Part shown: piece by piece, positions 25,601 through 34,244 of the stretch
Position numbering within the stretch: position 1 is the first letter of the stretch
How the letters are laid out: each line of letters begins with the position of its first letter
Source of the DNA: Brachycybe producta
Taxonomy: Eukaryota > Arthropoda > Diplopoda > Playtdesmida > Andrognathidae
Length of the DNA stretch: 64,000 nt
NCBI GenBank assembly: GCA_036925085.1
Contig: JAUPFP010000006.1
Location: 3,251,131-3,315,130 of the forward strand
Reading direction: 5' to 3'
Made by a program: the position numbers and the translations under genes
The notes under the pieces: model-generated
Seen by the model: only the letters and a program-made list of their open reading frames with translations
Told to the model about the DNA's origin: nothing
Databases searched by the model: none

Positions 25601-28600
25601 GTCGCGCATGCGCGTTTGTTGACATTTTGGTCAAAAAAGCAGCCATTTTTTTTTCCAACTTCAAACAAACGATAGAATATTTTGAAGAAATTAGTGCATG
25701 TAATCTCCAGGAAAGTATTAAATTTACTCAACAAAAAGCAGCAGATGTTAGGTTAAAGGTAGGTTATAATATTTAATTGTTTTTTACTTTTTATTTATTT
25801 GCTGTTATTACCATTTCCATCCCTTGTTGTCGCCGTCGTGATTTCTGGTTTTAGTAATGCACATAGGTACTTTTTGTTTCAGGTTTTAATTGTAGCCAAA
25901 AATGTCATATTTCGTGTTTTATTTTAATTTTTTTCGTTTTGGCAGAACGCAAACCATTAACGAAATTTAATTACGAAATAAATAAAAAACGAATTTAATT
26001 AAAAATATATCGTTTTCATTTTATTTCGTGTATTTTTTGGACGAAAAATCGCAAAGCATCTATTATAATAAAAGCTTATATTATAAAATGTTGAAAAATT
26101 CCTGAAGAAAATGGAGGAGATGATGATGATGATGATGGTGAAATACGGTTTTCATTGCTCTGATGGATGGATGAGATGAAGAATTACACAAACAGCGTTT
26201 GAAACAAAATTCCAATACAAATATTATGATGATGATGATGATTGTGTCCAATGTGCAATTATTGTAAAGCCTGGCTATATATACAGACAGATCAATTCTG
26301 TCTTCTTGTCAACTATTTGCTTTTTCATTTGAAATTTTATGTGGACACAAAGCTTGACTTTCAAGGTACCCCTTGGCTCTATAGTTATTTATTTTGCTTT
26401 TATCCCACCAGACGGTATCACTGCAGTGATTAACGCTATGCTTCATAGACGTTTTATGTAAAAATCTGGACGCAAAAAAACGTCAAGCAAACCTTTTTTT
26501 AAAAAAAACATTACGAAAAAAATTCAAATTGTATTCAAAACTAGAATGGTAAAACAGATTACGTTAAAAGTTCTTTCATGGCAATCAATATCCTTAAAAA
26601 ATAAACAATTTGAAAATGACCCGTTTTTAGGGTTTTTTCCATTGAAATTTCATAAAAAAAATATTTTCACCTTTTTCAAACCGTCATAAAACGTTTATTT
26701 TAAAAGCTATCATTGTGGAAAAAAAACTATTAGCATTATCACAAGGGCCCGGATTTTGATGCAGTATCAACCGGAATGTTTCTCAATATGTGGCCCAAGT
26801 GCCAATTGTTAAGTAACAATCTCGTTTAGATAAAAAAAATTGTTCTTTCTAATTAAGAATAAATAGTTAGAGGCTAGAACTCAAGTTGACAACTGATAGT
26901 AACCAGACATCTAGCCTCTCTAACCAGCTTGTTCTGATTAGAAAAAAAGCATAATTGCAGTTTGCTTTAATAATGATTGATTTCTTCACAATTGGCACTT
27001 GGGCCACAAATTGAGAAACATTCCGGTTGATATGGCATCAAAATCCGAGCCCTAATTATCACCAACTATATTCTAGTTTCTAAAACACTTTGAATTTTTT
27101 TTTTTTAAATGTTTTTCCTGAAAAACGTTTTCTAGAAAAATATAAATTTTCTCGAAACCACAGGTTGGTAGGAAATGAGACTCGCATCCTATAGAATATA
27201 ATAGCCACTGCAGTGGTGCCATCTGGTGAGACGAAAATAAAATAAATATCTATTCAACCACCTTACGTAATTGCTCATGTTCCCATCATTGCGAAGTATT
27301 TAGATTTGATAAGCCCAGAAGACCCTCTAGAAATGTTCGCAGACTAATTATTCAAACACAAATTTACTCTTCTAGTTTCTAAACAAAAACCGCTTTTAAA
27401 TTGTTCTTACTATTGCTTTTCTGAATTCCATTGTTCTTCAAAAATATAAGTGATTGATCTACCCTTCTAGTTTCTAAAAAACATTTTCAAATTTCTCTTA
27501 GTTTTGCACCTGAAATGACAGAATAGCCCAGAGTTGAAGGGGGGGGAGGAGAATTTAGACATTAAAACCACCTTAATTAATTAATTGACCAGATTGCAAT
27601 AAAAAAGACAGTCGGGTCCAAATGTCAAAAGTCCCTTTATAGAAGAAATCCTCCAAAGGTCATAAAAACTAAATATGGACATAAAATGAATTCGGTCCAT
27701 TTCGTCCTGATTTCAGACAGAAAACGGCAATTACCTCTTGCTAATAAAATATCTGACCACAAGAATGACCACTGGCGACGACCAATTTAGAAAGAAAAGA
27801 GAAAAATCCATATTTCCAATGTAACAACAAAATGGCTAAACAACTAACTCACCGTCCAGTTTTAGTGATGATCATCTCAGTTCCCAACTCATAAAACTTG
27901 TCCCACAAATCCTTAGTCTCCAATTGACATTTGACCTGTTGTAATTGTTCGCAATTACAATGTCCGATCAAATGCGGTGATGGTGTCACCGGAACTGAAG
28001 AAGACGAAGAAGAAGCGACCGAAGATGATCGAGACAAGGACCTTCCGCCGCCTCCGCCGCCGCTGCCGCCACTCGAAACAACAACCGAACTCAAAGGTCC
28101 TTCTTCCTCTTCTTCTTCTTCGTCTCCGTCTACTACAATGTCTGAATGGACATCACTCGGTGAATCACAGCACAGTTCGGGTTCAATGGAAGAGTCATCC
28201 GATAGATGTGATGATGGTGTTGGCACACTGGACTCGGTTGACCAATCCACTTTCGATCCATCTTCACATAGAGATTCTAATTAACGAGAAAACCCAATTC
28301 CAAATTATTACTAATTATGTCCACTATGATAATATATTGATGTCTTTCAAGAAGAGCAAATTCAAAACAAAACAAAAACTAGAAAGTGTTTTAGAAACTA
28401 GAAGGGTAGGCCAGTCACTTTAAGATGGTATTTTCATGTTGATATCTTTCAAAATGACCCAACGATATTTTGTTGTCTTTATAAAAAGTTTTAATTTGAA
28501 AGATATCAACATGAAAATACCATCTTAAAGTGATTGACCTACCCTTCTAGTTTCTAAGACACTTTCTAGTTGTTTTTTTTTGCTTATTCTGAAAGACAAG

Positions 28601-30184
28601 AGTTCGAAAATCAGCTGTAAAATGTAAAAGTGTCTTAGTTTTTAGATGTTTTTTCTTCTTCAAATGTGGTCTTTTAACTCTTTTAAAGAAGGCAAAAGGA
28701 CCAAATATATTTTTGCTTCTTTTGCATCAAAGGACCACAAAAAAACTGCACAACTAACATTAATTTGTGTTATCACAAATCGAAACTGAATGCATGAGGA
28801 CCCCCAAGTTAAAAACAAAAAAAGCCTCAAAAATACTAATGCAACTTTCGAGATGAAATAAATCTATCAGAAATCATCATTCTGCATAATTATTTTATAA
28901 AAATGTCTAAAAAAAATTGAATTTGGTACGAAGGGTCCTAAAAACATGTTGATATTTTTTGTTCATTTTCTATGAATTAAACAACTTGGATTGATGTTTC
29001 CTCTGCCACAGGCCATATCAATCAATGGTTGCGCATTCAGTGTAACTTATCAAATTTAAATTAAGATAAAATATAATTTAGAATTCTGATAATTGTGCAG
29101 AATTATCGGAATCACTTGTATTATTTCACATCATGTTGATGATATCTTTCAAAATAAACTTTTTTTAAAGCGAAAAAAATTTTTAAAAAAATATCATCCG
29201 CGCTGAAATTTGGGCCATTTTCAAACAGCCTAATAAAAAGCTTATTTTAAAAGATATCAACATGAAAATAATTTATTAACAACTCGAACTCTTTGATTAT
29301 TCTGCTTCTCAAAACAGCAAAATTAACAGAAATTATAGAAAAGTTTTTTTTTTAGAAACTAGAAGGGTAACTCAATCACTTGTTATTTTTCAAAATAAAC
29401 TTTCTATAAACAAAAATTTAAAAAAAAACTGACATAAAACGCTTATTTTGAAAGATATCAAAAACATGAAAATATGAAGAGTGACTGAGCTACCCTTCTA
29501 GTTTTTAAAAACACATTCAAGTTTCGCTTCATTTTGCTCTTCTGAAAGACAGAATAATAATTTGAGAGGCGCGTTTGCTACTTTTAAACCACCTTAATAG
29601 TATTGCCATGTTAATATCGTTCAAAATAAACTTTTTTTTAGACCCGGAAATTAAAAAAATATCGTCTTGTTTTTAAAGTTAGGTCATTTTTAAATTGAAA
29701 TAAAAGTTTTATTTTAAAAGATTTTAAATTATCAAACATGAAGAGAATCCCCTTCTTAAATGATTGAGCTACCCTTCTAGTTTCTAAAACAAATTCAATT
29801 TTTCTTCGACTGAAAGATAGAAAAATCACATTCAGAATTCCACTTAAAAAAAAAGCCAAACAAGGACCCTTTTTTAAGGTTGCAAAATCTGTGCAAATTA
29901 CGATCAAATCACCTTTTTTTTGTGCCCTTACCATTATTATCACGTTCTTTATCAAGAGTAGTTGTTCTTTTCCGAGAAGAACAAGAAGAAGTGACCGTAA
30001 AAGAATGAGGAAGAGTAGGATGATGATGATTATGATGAGATGGTGATGATGTGGTGATGTTGGTCGGTTGTCGTGCCATAATAGCCGCAATCGAAAAATC
30101 AGTTGCGGCTCTAGGTCTACGAGCTGCCGTACCACCAGAACCACCGCCACCACCACCACCTTCCATTGCAGCCGGAAAATGCAT
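13140..30184 (-). CDS. Tbx20: Tbx20/H15/midline-type T-box transcription factor (paralogue B), complete, six coding exons
   Basis: Joined exons on the - strand: 30184-29932, 28276-27853, 22934-22661, 19416-19246, 15291-15215 and 13668-13140. They total 1728 nt, i.e. 575 residues plus TAA. Every intron is GT..AG, and phases 1, 2, 0, 0, 2 agree at each junction. The protein has an eh1-like FSIAAIM at residues 30-36 (Groucho-type corepressor motif in Tbx20 relatives), an acidic/Ser/Gly linker (about 85-200), a T-box (about 201-398) and a 175-residue tail with [12 protein letters not shown] (489-500) and RFAPYV (554-559). T-box signatures include [45 protein letters not shown] and [15 protein letters not shown], all closest to Tbx20. 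It should bind DNA in the nucleus and regulate transcription. Introns measure 1655, 4918, 3244, 3954 and 1546 bp and are full of short transposons. 5' non-coding exons were not identified. Confidence 0.95.
13782..13861. mobile_element. hAT-type element, copy 4, left part only
   Basis: ACAGGGCTCGGATTTTCATG, then ATGTTTCTCAAATT, matches the left end of the family. The copy stops where the TTA-flanked foldback begins. The other half is not seen beyond the foldback. Confidence 0.65.
13865..14447. mobile_element. 583-bp foldback element (Harbinger-like MITE) in intron 5 of paralogue B
   Basis: Two arms of 272 bp (13865-14136 and 14176-14447) are close inverse copies around a 39-bp spacer. Ends are GGCCCGTAGCAAATTAGG and its inverse. 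TTA lies directly outside both ends (13862-13864, 14448-14450). A 3-bp TTA duplication is typical of PIF/Harbinger elements, so this is probably a non-autonomous member. No ORF. In the pre-mRNA it would form a very long hairpin. Confidence 0.85.
14465..14666. repeat. Family F palindromic repeat
   Basis: AGTGTTTTAG start, ATTTTCATGTTGATATCTTT, and the inverse half ending CTACCCCTTCTAGTTTGTAA. Confidence 0.65.
15215..15291 (-). CDS. Tbx20: Paralogue B coding exon 5 (end of T-box)
   Basis: The acceptor is TTGTTTCAG|ATAACC at 15292/15291 and the donor GAACG|GTAATC at 15215/15214. The 77 nt encode residues 375-399 plus two bases of Arg400. The product reads [19 protein letters not shown] then RLTEFE(R), the universally conserved C-terminal part of the T-box that includes the DNA-contacting NPFAKGFRD helix. 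Exon size and position match the corresponding exon of other Tbx20 genes. Confidence 0.95.
15600..16090. repeat. G-run-rich repeat with CTCGCTACGCTCGC motifs
   Basis: Contains G runs at 15685-15705 and 16004-16019, and CTCGCTACGCTCGC at about 15855 and 15908. It ends near GGCACACTATAGTGTGCC. Composition differs sharply from the flanks. Probably a repeat of unknown class. Confidence 0.4.
16500..16655. repeat. Family K element copy in intron 4
   Basis: GTCCACACTTTTGG start and GAAATCGACCACCAAAAGTGG end, as in 1610-1792. Confidence 0.5.
17599..17683. repeat. Hairpin with ~41-bp arms in intron 4
   Basis: ATGATGACAAGGGTGGGACG and GTGGAGGCTAGCTATTA face TAATAGCTAGCCTCCAC and CTCCCATCCTTGTCATCAT. 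The spacer is only a few bases. Confidence 0.7.
17700..18465. mobile_element. 766-bp inverted-end element with TTA target duplication, carrying a hAT-type insert
   Basis: Ends AGCTGGGTACA and TGTACCCAGCT, with TTA on both sides (17697-17699, 18466-18468). The interior is interrupted by the hAT-type copy at 17999-18274. Harbinger-like by its target site. No ORF. Confidence 0.65.
17999..18274. mobile_element. hAT-type non-autonomous element, copy 5, nested in 17700-18465
   Basis: GGGCTCGGATTTTAATGC start and AAATTCCGAGCCCTA end. Internal GGCTAGTTAGAGGCTAGATG. Slightly shorter than the other copies. Confidence 0.75.
19246..19416 (-). CDS. Tbx20: Paralogue B coding exon 4 (T-box)
   Basis: The acceptor is TTACACACAG|ATT at 19417/19416 and the donor CAATTG|GTAGG at 19246/19245. 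The exon is 171 nt, phase 0 on both sides, encoding 318-374. It starts [14 protein letters not shown] and ends [16 protein letters not shown]. Between them is the variable loop of the T-box ([20 protein letters not shown]), longer and different in sequence from the vertebrate Tbx20 loop. Confidence 0.95.
20455..20630. repeat. Family K element copy in intron 3
   Basis: GACGGACCACTTTTTGAC start with TTCGACTGC, and the inverse GCAGTCGAAAAGTGGTCTGTG at the end. Confidence 0.5.
20712..20917. repeat. Family F palindromic repeat
   Basis: GTGTTAGAAACTAGAAAGGG start and CCCTTCTAGTTTCTAAAACA end. Confidence 0.65.
20987..21221. mobile_element. Short inverted-end element, GACCAATC ends
   Basis: GGCAGACCAATCGTAGGTCA and the inverse GTGACCTATGATTAGCCTGTCC. 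The palindromic GTAGGTCATTAGGTGACCTAC is present twice near the left end. It is inserted in family F-like sequence, which resumes at 21225. Confidence 0.6.
21388..21706. mobile_element. Family H element, copy 2
   Basis: CCTTTGTACACAC start and TACTAGG end with TA on both sides. It has short local insertions in both ends relative to the copies at 4755 and 43831. Confidence 0.75.
22128..22360. repeat. Family F palindromic repeat in intron 3, near exon 3
   Basis: ACTAGGAGGGTAGCTCAATCAC start, TTGATATCTTTCAAAATAAG, and the inverse half ending CTACCCTTCTAGTTTCTAA. It ends about 300 bp from exon 3. Confidence 0.7.
22661..22934 (-). CDS. Tbx20: Paralogue B coding exon 3 (T-box core)
   Basis: The acceptor is TATCACACAG|G at 22935/22934 and the donor GGTCAG|GTAGGT at 22661/22660. 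The 274 nt complete Arg226 and encode 227-317. The exon contains [43 protein letters not shown] and [15 protein letters not shown], followed by [17 protein letters not shown]. The match to vertebrate Tbx20 is near-continuous, apart from a changed FPCSKYA where Tbx20 has DPEAKYI. Confidence 0.95.
24561..24745. repeat. Hairpin-ended element (~60-bp arms) in intron 2
   Basis: TTTGTTTCCATTTGGGGTG and AAAATTTGAACTTTTTGAAA face the inverse TTTCAAAAAGTTCAAATTTT and CACCCAAATGGAAACAA. The spacer is about 65 bp. Confidence 0.7.
24791..25243. repeat. 16-bp minisatellite (GGCGCTTGTTCCATTT-type) in two orientations
   Basis: Period is 16 bp. From 24791 to about 24888 the units read as CGCCAAA...; from about 24889 they read in inverse (...TTTGGCG), with a further block at 25134-25243. 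Because 16 is not a multiple of 3, open frames through the repeat are long and meaningless. Related degenerate arrays are at about 41448-41500 and 42705-43010. Confidence 0.8.
25071..25117 (+). repeat. Degenerate (CCTAA)n telomere-like tract
   Basis: CCTAACCAATCCTAACCAAA, then a purer AACCTAACCTAACCTAAC. TTAGG is the arthropod telomere unit. It sits between two blocks of the 16-bp minisatellite. Confidence 0.6.
25434..26060. mobile_element. 627-bp inverted-end element in intron 2
   Basis: Ends GATGCTTTGCGAA and TCGCAAAGCATC, with TATTA on both sides (25429-25433, 26061-26065). The interior is rich in ATTTCGT / ACGAAAT. No ORF. The superfamily is not assigned. Confidence 0.6.
26379..27256. 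mobile_element. Family G element, interrupted by a hAT-type element
   Basis: Outer ends ATTTATTTTG / CAAAATAAAT-like, then GACGGTATCACTGCAGTG and the inverse CACTGCAGTGGTGCCATCTGG. Without the 312-bp insert and its 8-bp duplication it is about 560 bp, like the copies at 31888 and 48866. The core resembles family F. Confidence 0.7.
26743..27054. mobile_element. hAT-type non-autonomous element, copy 6 (reference copy)
   Basis: 312 bp, flanked by an exact 8-bp duplication ATTATCAC (26735-26742 and 27055-27062). The uninterrupted target can be read in the family G copy near 32219. Ends AAGGGCCCGGATTTT and AAAATCCGAGCCCTA. Internal AGAGGCTAGAACTC and its mirror give a long imperfect palindrome. 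The 8-bp duplication and the YAGGG-type ends indicate hAT. No ORF. Confidence 0.9.
27853..28276 (-). CDS. Tbx20: Paralogue B coding exon 2 (linker and start of T-box)
   Basis: The acceptor is TTAATTAG|AATC at 28277/28276 and the donor GGACG|GTGAGT at 27853/27852. The 424 nt complete Glu85, encode 86-225 and give two bases of Arg226. The first ~115 residues are low complexity: a seven-Glu run, a Gly run and Ser blocks, coded largely by GAA/TCT/GGC-type trinucleotide repeats. The T-box begins near Cys201 with [19 protein letters not shown], matching vertebrate Tbx20 (SLETKELWDKFHELGTEMI) almost residue for residue. Confidence 0.92.
28377..28575. repeat. Family F palindromic repeat (clean copy) in intron 1
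   Basis: About 199 bp. GAAAGTGTTTTAGAAACTAG and AAGGGTAGGCCAGTCACTTT face the inverse with AAAGTGATTGACCTACCCTT and CTAGTTTCTAAGACACTTTC. The whole copy folds on itself. Confidence 0.8.
29342..29528. repeat. Family F palindromic repeat in intron 1
   Basis: TTTTAGAAACTAGAAGGGTAA start, and GAGCTACCCTTCTAGTTTTTA at the end. A further partial copy lies at about 29590-29805. Confidence 0.7.
29932..30184 (-). CDS. Tbx20: Paralogue B coding exon 1 (eh1-like motif)
   Basis: Encodes residues 1-84 plus one base of codon 85. I chose ATG at 30184. An in-frame ATG at 30166 (MEGGGG..., G at -3 and G at +4) has the better context and may be the real start, which would shorten the protein by six residues. 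An upstream in-frame ATG at 30223 would add a hydrophobic Cys/Val-rich stretch and is less likely. The exon carries a Gly run, then [17 protein letters not shown], where FSIAAIM corresponds to the eh1 segment FSIAALM of vertebrate Tbx20, then a His/Ser/Thr-rich part. The donor is AATG|GTAAGG at 29932/29931. Confidence 0.88.
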
Positions 30185-31470
30185 CACGCGGGTTAAACAC
30201 ACACACACACAAAAGACCCTCAAAAAATGTCAAGTCAACACCACACCAAAGTGACCCACACACAAAAAGAAGTGACAAACTCAAGAGCCGAAATGTTTGT
30301 GGCCCACTTTTAACGACAACTTTGTCTTTTTAAATTGTCCAACAACAACAAAAAAAAGGGATGAAAATTGGTCCCTTTTTTTTATTTGAAAATTTATGTT
30401 TGTTTTAAAAAGTGAATAATTTGCGTTTAAAAAAAAAGATCAAAAAGCGAGCGGTAGTTCAAAGAAAAATAACATTTTTACCCAAAAGTGTAAACAAAAC
30501 TTGATAAAATATAAACAAATTCTCTTTGAAAACTAGAATAACTTTTTCAATTAAATCTCTATATTTAACAAACAAAACAAAAAAAGGTCCCTTCTTAATG
30601 GCATTTATATAAAAAGAGATACTGGAACACACACTTTTGCAGCACAAAAACCACCAAAAAAAGAGTGACCACTGTCCACTCTTTATTTTAAAAGTTCACA
30701 ATTAACATTGTTGCCCATTTGGTGGTGGCGGCGGCGGCGCCCACAACACATGACGGCCACCAATAATAATAATAATAATAATAATATTGATGTTCGTGGT
30801 TTTTAAAGTCATCAAAAGCGCGTAAATATAATAAACACACGCACGCAAAATCAAGAGTGACCAACGGCGTGGACAACAACAAGTCCGTTCCGTCCCATGC
30901 GTGTCCTTCAAACGGGACACACACTCTCTCTCCCTGTTTTTAATCTCTCTTTCCCCGACACTTGCGCGAGCTTAAGCCGCGGCCAGTCTTTTTTTTTTTT
31001 TTTACAAATATAATGTTATTCCCGTCCCATGAACATAACTTGTTATGAGGCTGCGTGTGTGTCTGTGCGAGAGAGAGCCATAAGCAATAGCCGACCGACA
31101 CTTGATTCTTTCTCCCTCCTTCAATTCACGACCCTCCTACTTCTCTATCTCCGTCTCCCCTTATTAGTCTCCTTACTTAAAACTCAACACTCTCTCTCTC
31201 TCTCTCTCCCCCCACCCCACACTCAATAGTTGTTTAGGCTGACCTCCTCTTAGCTTCCCCCCTCCCTTCCTACCAAAACAGCTGATTATGTTGCATGCCA
31301 CACAATAGCAACTAACAAGAGTGGCATACAATTTAACCAAATTAATTTTAGTGTGCATACGTTAGAGGGCGCCACTTTTCAAGAATCAGCAACAGGAGAA
31401 AAAAAAAGAGGCGCGAAATATAAACACACATCTTTTCCAATTACATCAAGCAAGCAAGGTCTATGATTAC
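30185..31470. promoter_or_regulatory. 5' flank / likely promoter region of paralogue B
   Basis: Lies directly upstream of the coding start. It holds an (AAT)n microsatellite (about 30761-30785), a short GC-rich patch (GCGCGAGCTTAAGCCGCGGC near 30964), CT-rich stretches and (CT)n near 31190. Few transposons are recognisable compared with the flanks, which would fit a promoter under constraint. No TATA box or start site could be fixed. Confidence 0.35.
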
Positions 31471-31772
31471 CAGAGTTCGGATTTTTATGCAATATCAAAC
31501 GTTTCTCAATCTGTGACTCAAGAGCCAATTGTGAAGTAACAATACCCCCCCCCCCCCGATTTAGATCAACCAAGAATTATGTTTCATTCAATCAAAAACA
31601 CTGGTTAGAGGCTAGAAGTCTACTTGGCAACTGATACTTAACTAGACATCTAGTCTCTCTAACCAGCATTTTTTATTAAAAAAAAGCATAATTGATTATT
31701 GCAGTCACAATTGGTATTTGGGCCACAAATTGTGAAACATTTGCTTGATATTGCATAAAAATCCGAGCCATA
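31471..31772. mobile_element. hAT-type non-autonomous element, copy 7
   Basis: 302 bp, with ATGATTAC at 31463-31470 and GTGATTAC at 31773-31780 (7 of 8 match). Ends CAGAGTTCGGATTTTTATGC and AAAATCCGAGCCATA. Confidence 0.85.
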
Positions 31773-31887
31773 GTGATTACATTTAAGGCTATATGAAGTG
31801 CATTTCAAAATTCCTATAGCTGTTTTACATTGATAGTTAGTACTGTATTATTACTTATTATGACAGTACTCAGCACTTAAGGTTGCA

Positions 31888-32404
31888 TAATAGATATTTA
31901 TTGTGTATGTCCTCCACAGATGGCGCCACTGCAATAACTAATGCTAAACTCCATAGATGTTTTTTTGTAAAATTTAGAAACAACATTATGAACAAATTCA
32001 AATTGCTTTCAAAACTAGAAAGGTAAAAGATTATGCTAAAAGTTTTTTTTCATAGCAACAATATCTTAAAAAATAAACACTTTTATAGTTCAGTTTGAAA
32101 ATGAGCCTTTTGGGTTTTTTTTTTCCCATTAACATTCCATGAAAAACTATTTTCTGCCTTTTTCAAACTGTCATAAAAAGTTTATTTTGAAAGATATCAT
32201 CATGAAAACACTTTTAGCATTATCACCAACTATAGTCTAGTTTCTAAAACACTTCATTTTTTCCGTAATGTTTCTGTTGAAAAACATTCGCTTGAAAAAC
32301 ATAAATTGTCTCAAAACCACGGGTGGAAAGAAGAGACCCTCCTACAGAACATAATTGACACTGTAGTGGCGCCATCTTGGAAGACGAAACCAAAATAAAT
32401 ATCT
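31888..32404. mobile_element. Family G element
   Basis: Outer AATAGATATTTATT and the inverse AATAAATATCTATT. Inner ends AGATGGCGCCACTGC and GTAGTGGCGCCATCT. It shows the uninterrupted version of the site where hAT copy 6 landed in another copy (ATTATCACCAACTATAGT). Confidence 0.75.
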
Positions 32405-33546
32405 ATTCAGCCACATGAACTAAGTCATAGTTAATGTGGCTGAACAGAAATTTCAAAGACCTTTCAAACAATCACTTAGGTAAGGTAGGTTCTACCTTTT
32501 TAATGACAGTGACAGGTTGAGATAAGTGTTGCTGTCAGTCAAGCCACTAGAAGTTCCAACCTCCTCCTTTACGATACAAGTAAAGTTACCAGAGGTGGGA
32601 ACTTTTGGAGGAGATTAAAAAAAGAGGCGTGTCTTTCTGTCTCATAAACGAAAATAGTTTCTGATTCAAATGCAGGGAACAAACTTCAGGAATAAAATCT
32701 TGTAAGACACGTCCGTCCATGTTTTTCTAATGTTTCAACTCTGATCCTCATAGAACCCTTCTTTTCACATGGCTCGCTTGCATCATTCCGGATGGCTAAA
32801 GTGACCCAACTATGATGTTCAAACGTGCATAACAATGCCTCAAAATAGACCAATTCATTGCACAAGAACCGGAAGGGCGACAACGAAAACATCAGAGTTA
32901 GAGTAGAGGGTTTTTTTTTATTGCCAATGTCTGTTGTTTGGTGGCGCATCTATCTGATTAAGTCCATTTATATGAAGTCAACTGATTTTTAATTTTTTAA
33001 ATTATATTAATCACTTATTTTAAATTTTAAAAATCGTTTTTGGCAATTATTGAATAATTCTTGATAATATTTTGACAAGAAATTTCTGGTTTCTTTAAGT
33101 GATTGTGCTACCCTTCCAGTTTCTAAAACACTTCCATTTTTGCTTCTGAAAAATAGAATAATCGAGAAATCAAGATGCTGACACTAAAGTTTTCCAATTT
33201 ATACATTTTGTAGGATGAAGTATAAAAGAAGAAGTGAAAATGCTATTCATAAAGACTAAAAAAAAACACATAACATTTGCATTGATAAATAGTTGTAAGG
33301 ATACAAAATTGTTAAAACCAATGTTTACATAAGCTAAAAACCATTGAAACTGAGTTAAGAAGAAGAGAATAAAAGCGACTCCATAGAAATTGTGTGACTA
33401 AGCAACAAATGATTGCAGTTTGGCAAGTCACTTAAATCAATATATACTGTATAAGAGGGATATAATAAGTTTATAAAACTAACATTTCCCTTGTGGCCAT
33501 TTAAATCATCCGACACATGTTTATGCAAAATGTCTGCCACACTTTT
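32405..33546. other. No recognised gene; one small open segment
   Basis: An 87-codon open frame on the - strand (32949-32686) has a fairly balanced composition but no recognised domain. At about 32862-32890, ATTCATTGCACAAGAACCGG resembles the 183-bp satellite consensus (ATTCATTGCAAGTGAACCAG) and may be a relic of one unit. A family F end is at about 33100. Confidence 0.35.
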
Positions 33547-34172
33547 AGTTGTTAATAATTGCCATATTTATTTTTATTAAATTTAATTTCATAATTTTAT
33601 AATTAAAGAGTAAACGTTACAATAAAGATTAGACATAAATGCATTACATATGTTTTATGTTTAAATGAAGCATTATTATCTCGTGTTCAAAATGGCGTCC
33701 ATTCTCATCAATGCTTTGGAACGACTTCGGTAAGAAACTGATCTGCAAACATCAAGAGACAATTGTCGCACAATTATGAAAGACAATTCTCACACAACTA
33801 CAAAGGACAGTTGTTACACAATTACTGGCTTGCAGATAAGTTTCTTACCAAAGCCAGAAATGTTTTGATGAGAATGGACGACATTTGTAACACTTGAGGT
33901 AATAATGGCATCACCTGCTGCTGGAATTAATTGTAAACATAACTAGAACGTTTCCTAGAACATCTATATTGCTTTTTAACAGGGTTATTCCTATTTGAGT
34001 TGTTGTGCAACGCTATATAATCCTTATTAAAATAAACTATTATACTTTAACTTAAAACATGTCTGTCTACTAATGCTTTTCTATCTAATCTTTATTGCAG
34101 CATTTACTCGTTTAATTATAAAATTATAAAATTAAATTTAAGAAAAAGAAAAACATGGCAGTTACTAACAAC
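33547..34172. mobile_element. ~625-bp foldback-like element
   Basis: GTTGTTAATAATTGCCAT and TTTAATTTCATAATTTTATA are mirrored at the right end (TATAAAATTAAATTTAAG, then ATGGCAGTTACTAACAAC). An inner pair is at about 33675-33755 and 33815-33905 (TCCATTCTCATCAATGCTTT / TTTTGATGAGAATGGA). No ORF. Confidence 0.6.
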
Positions 34173-34185
34173 CAAATGTATACAT

Positions 34186-34244
34186 GTATATGTTACTGTC
34201 AATCTGCAGATTGATCCATTCCGCAGATTGACAGTAACATATAC
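34186..34244. repeat. Perfect 22-bp-arm hairpin
   Basis: GTATATGTTACTGTCAATCT + GC (34186-34207) is exactly mirrored at 34223-34244 around a 15-nt loop. It lies just outside the foldback at 33547-34172. Confidence 0.8.

Noticed and set aside
27931-28423. 117- and 148-codon + strand frames opposite exon 2
   Set aside because: Antisense translation of triplet-repeat coding sequence; no start context or homology, and a good - strand exon explains it.
29638-30223. 173-codon - strand frame overlapping exon 1
   Set aside because: Different frame from the eh1-containing exon and runs into intron 1 repeats; the 29909-30223 frame fits the splice model.
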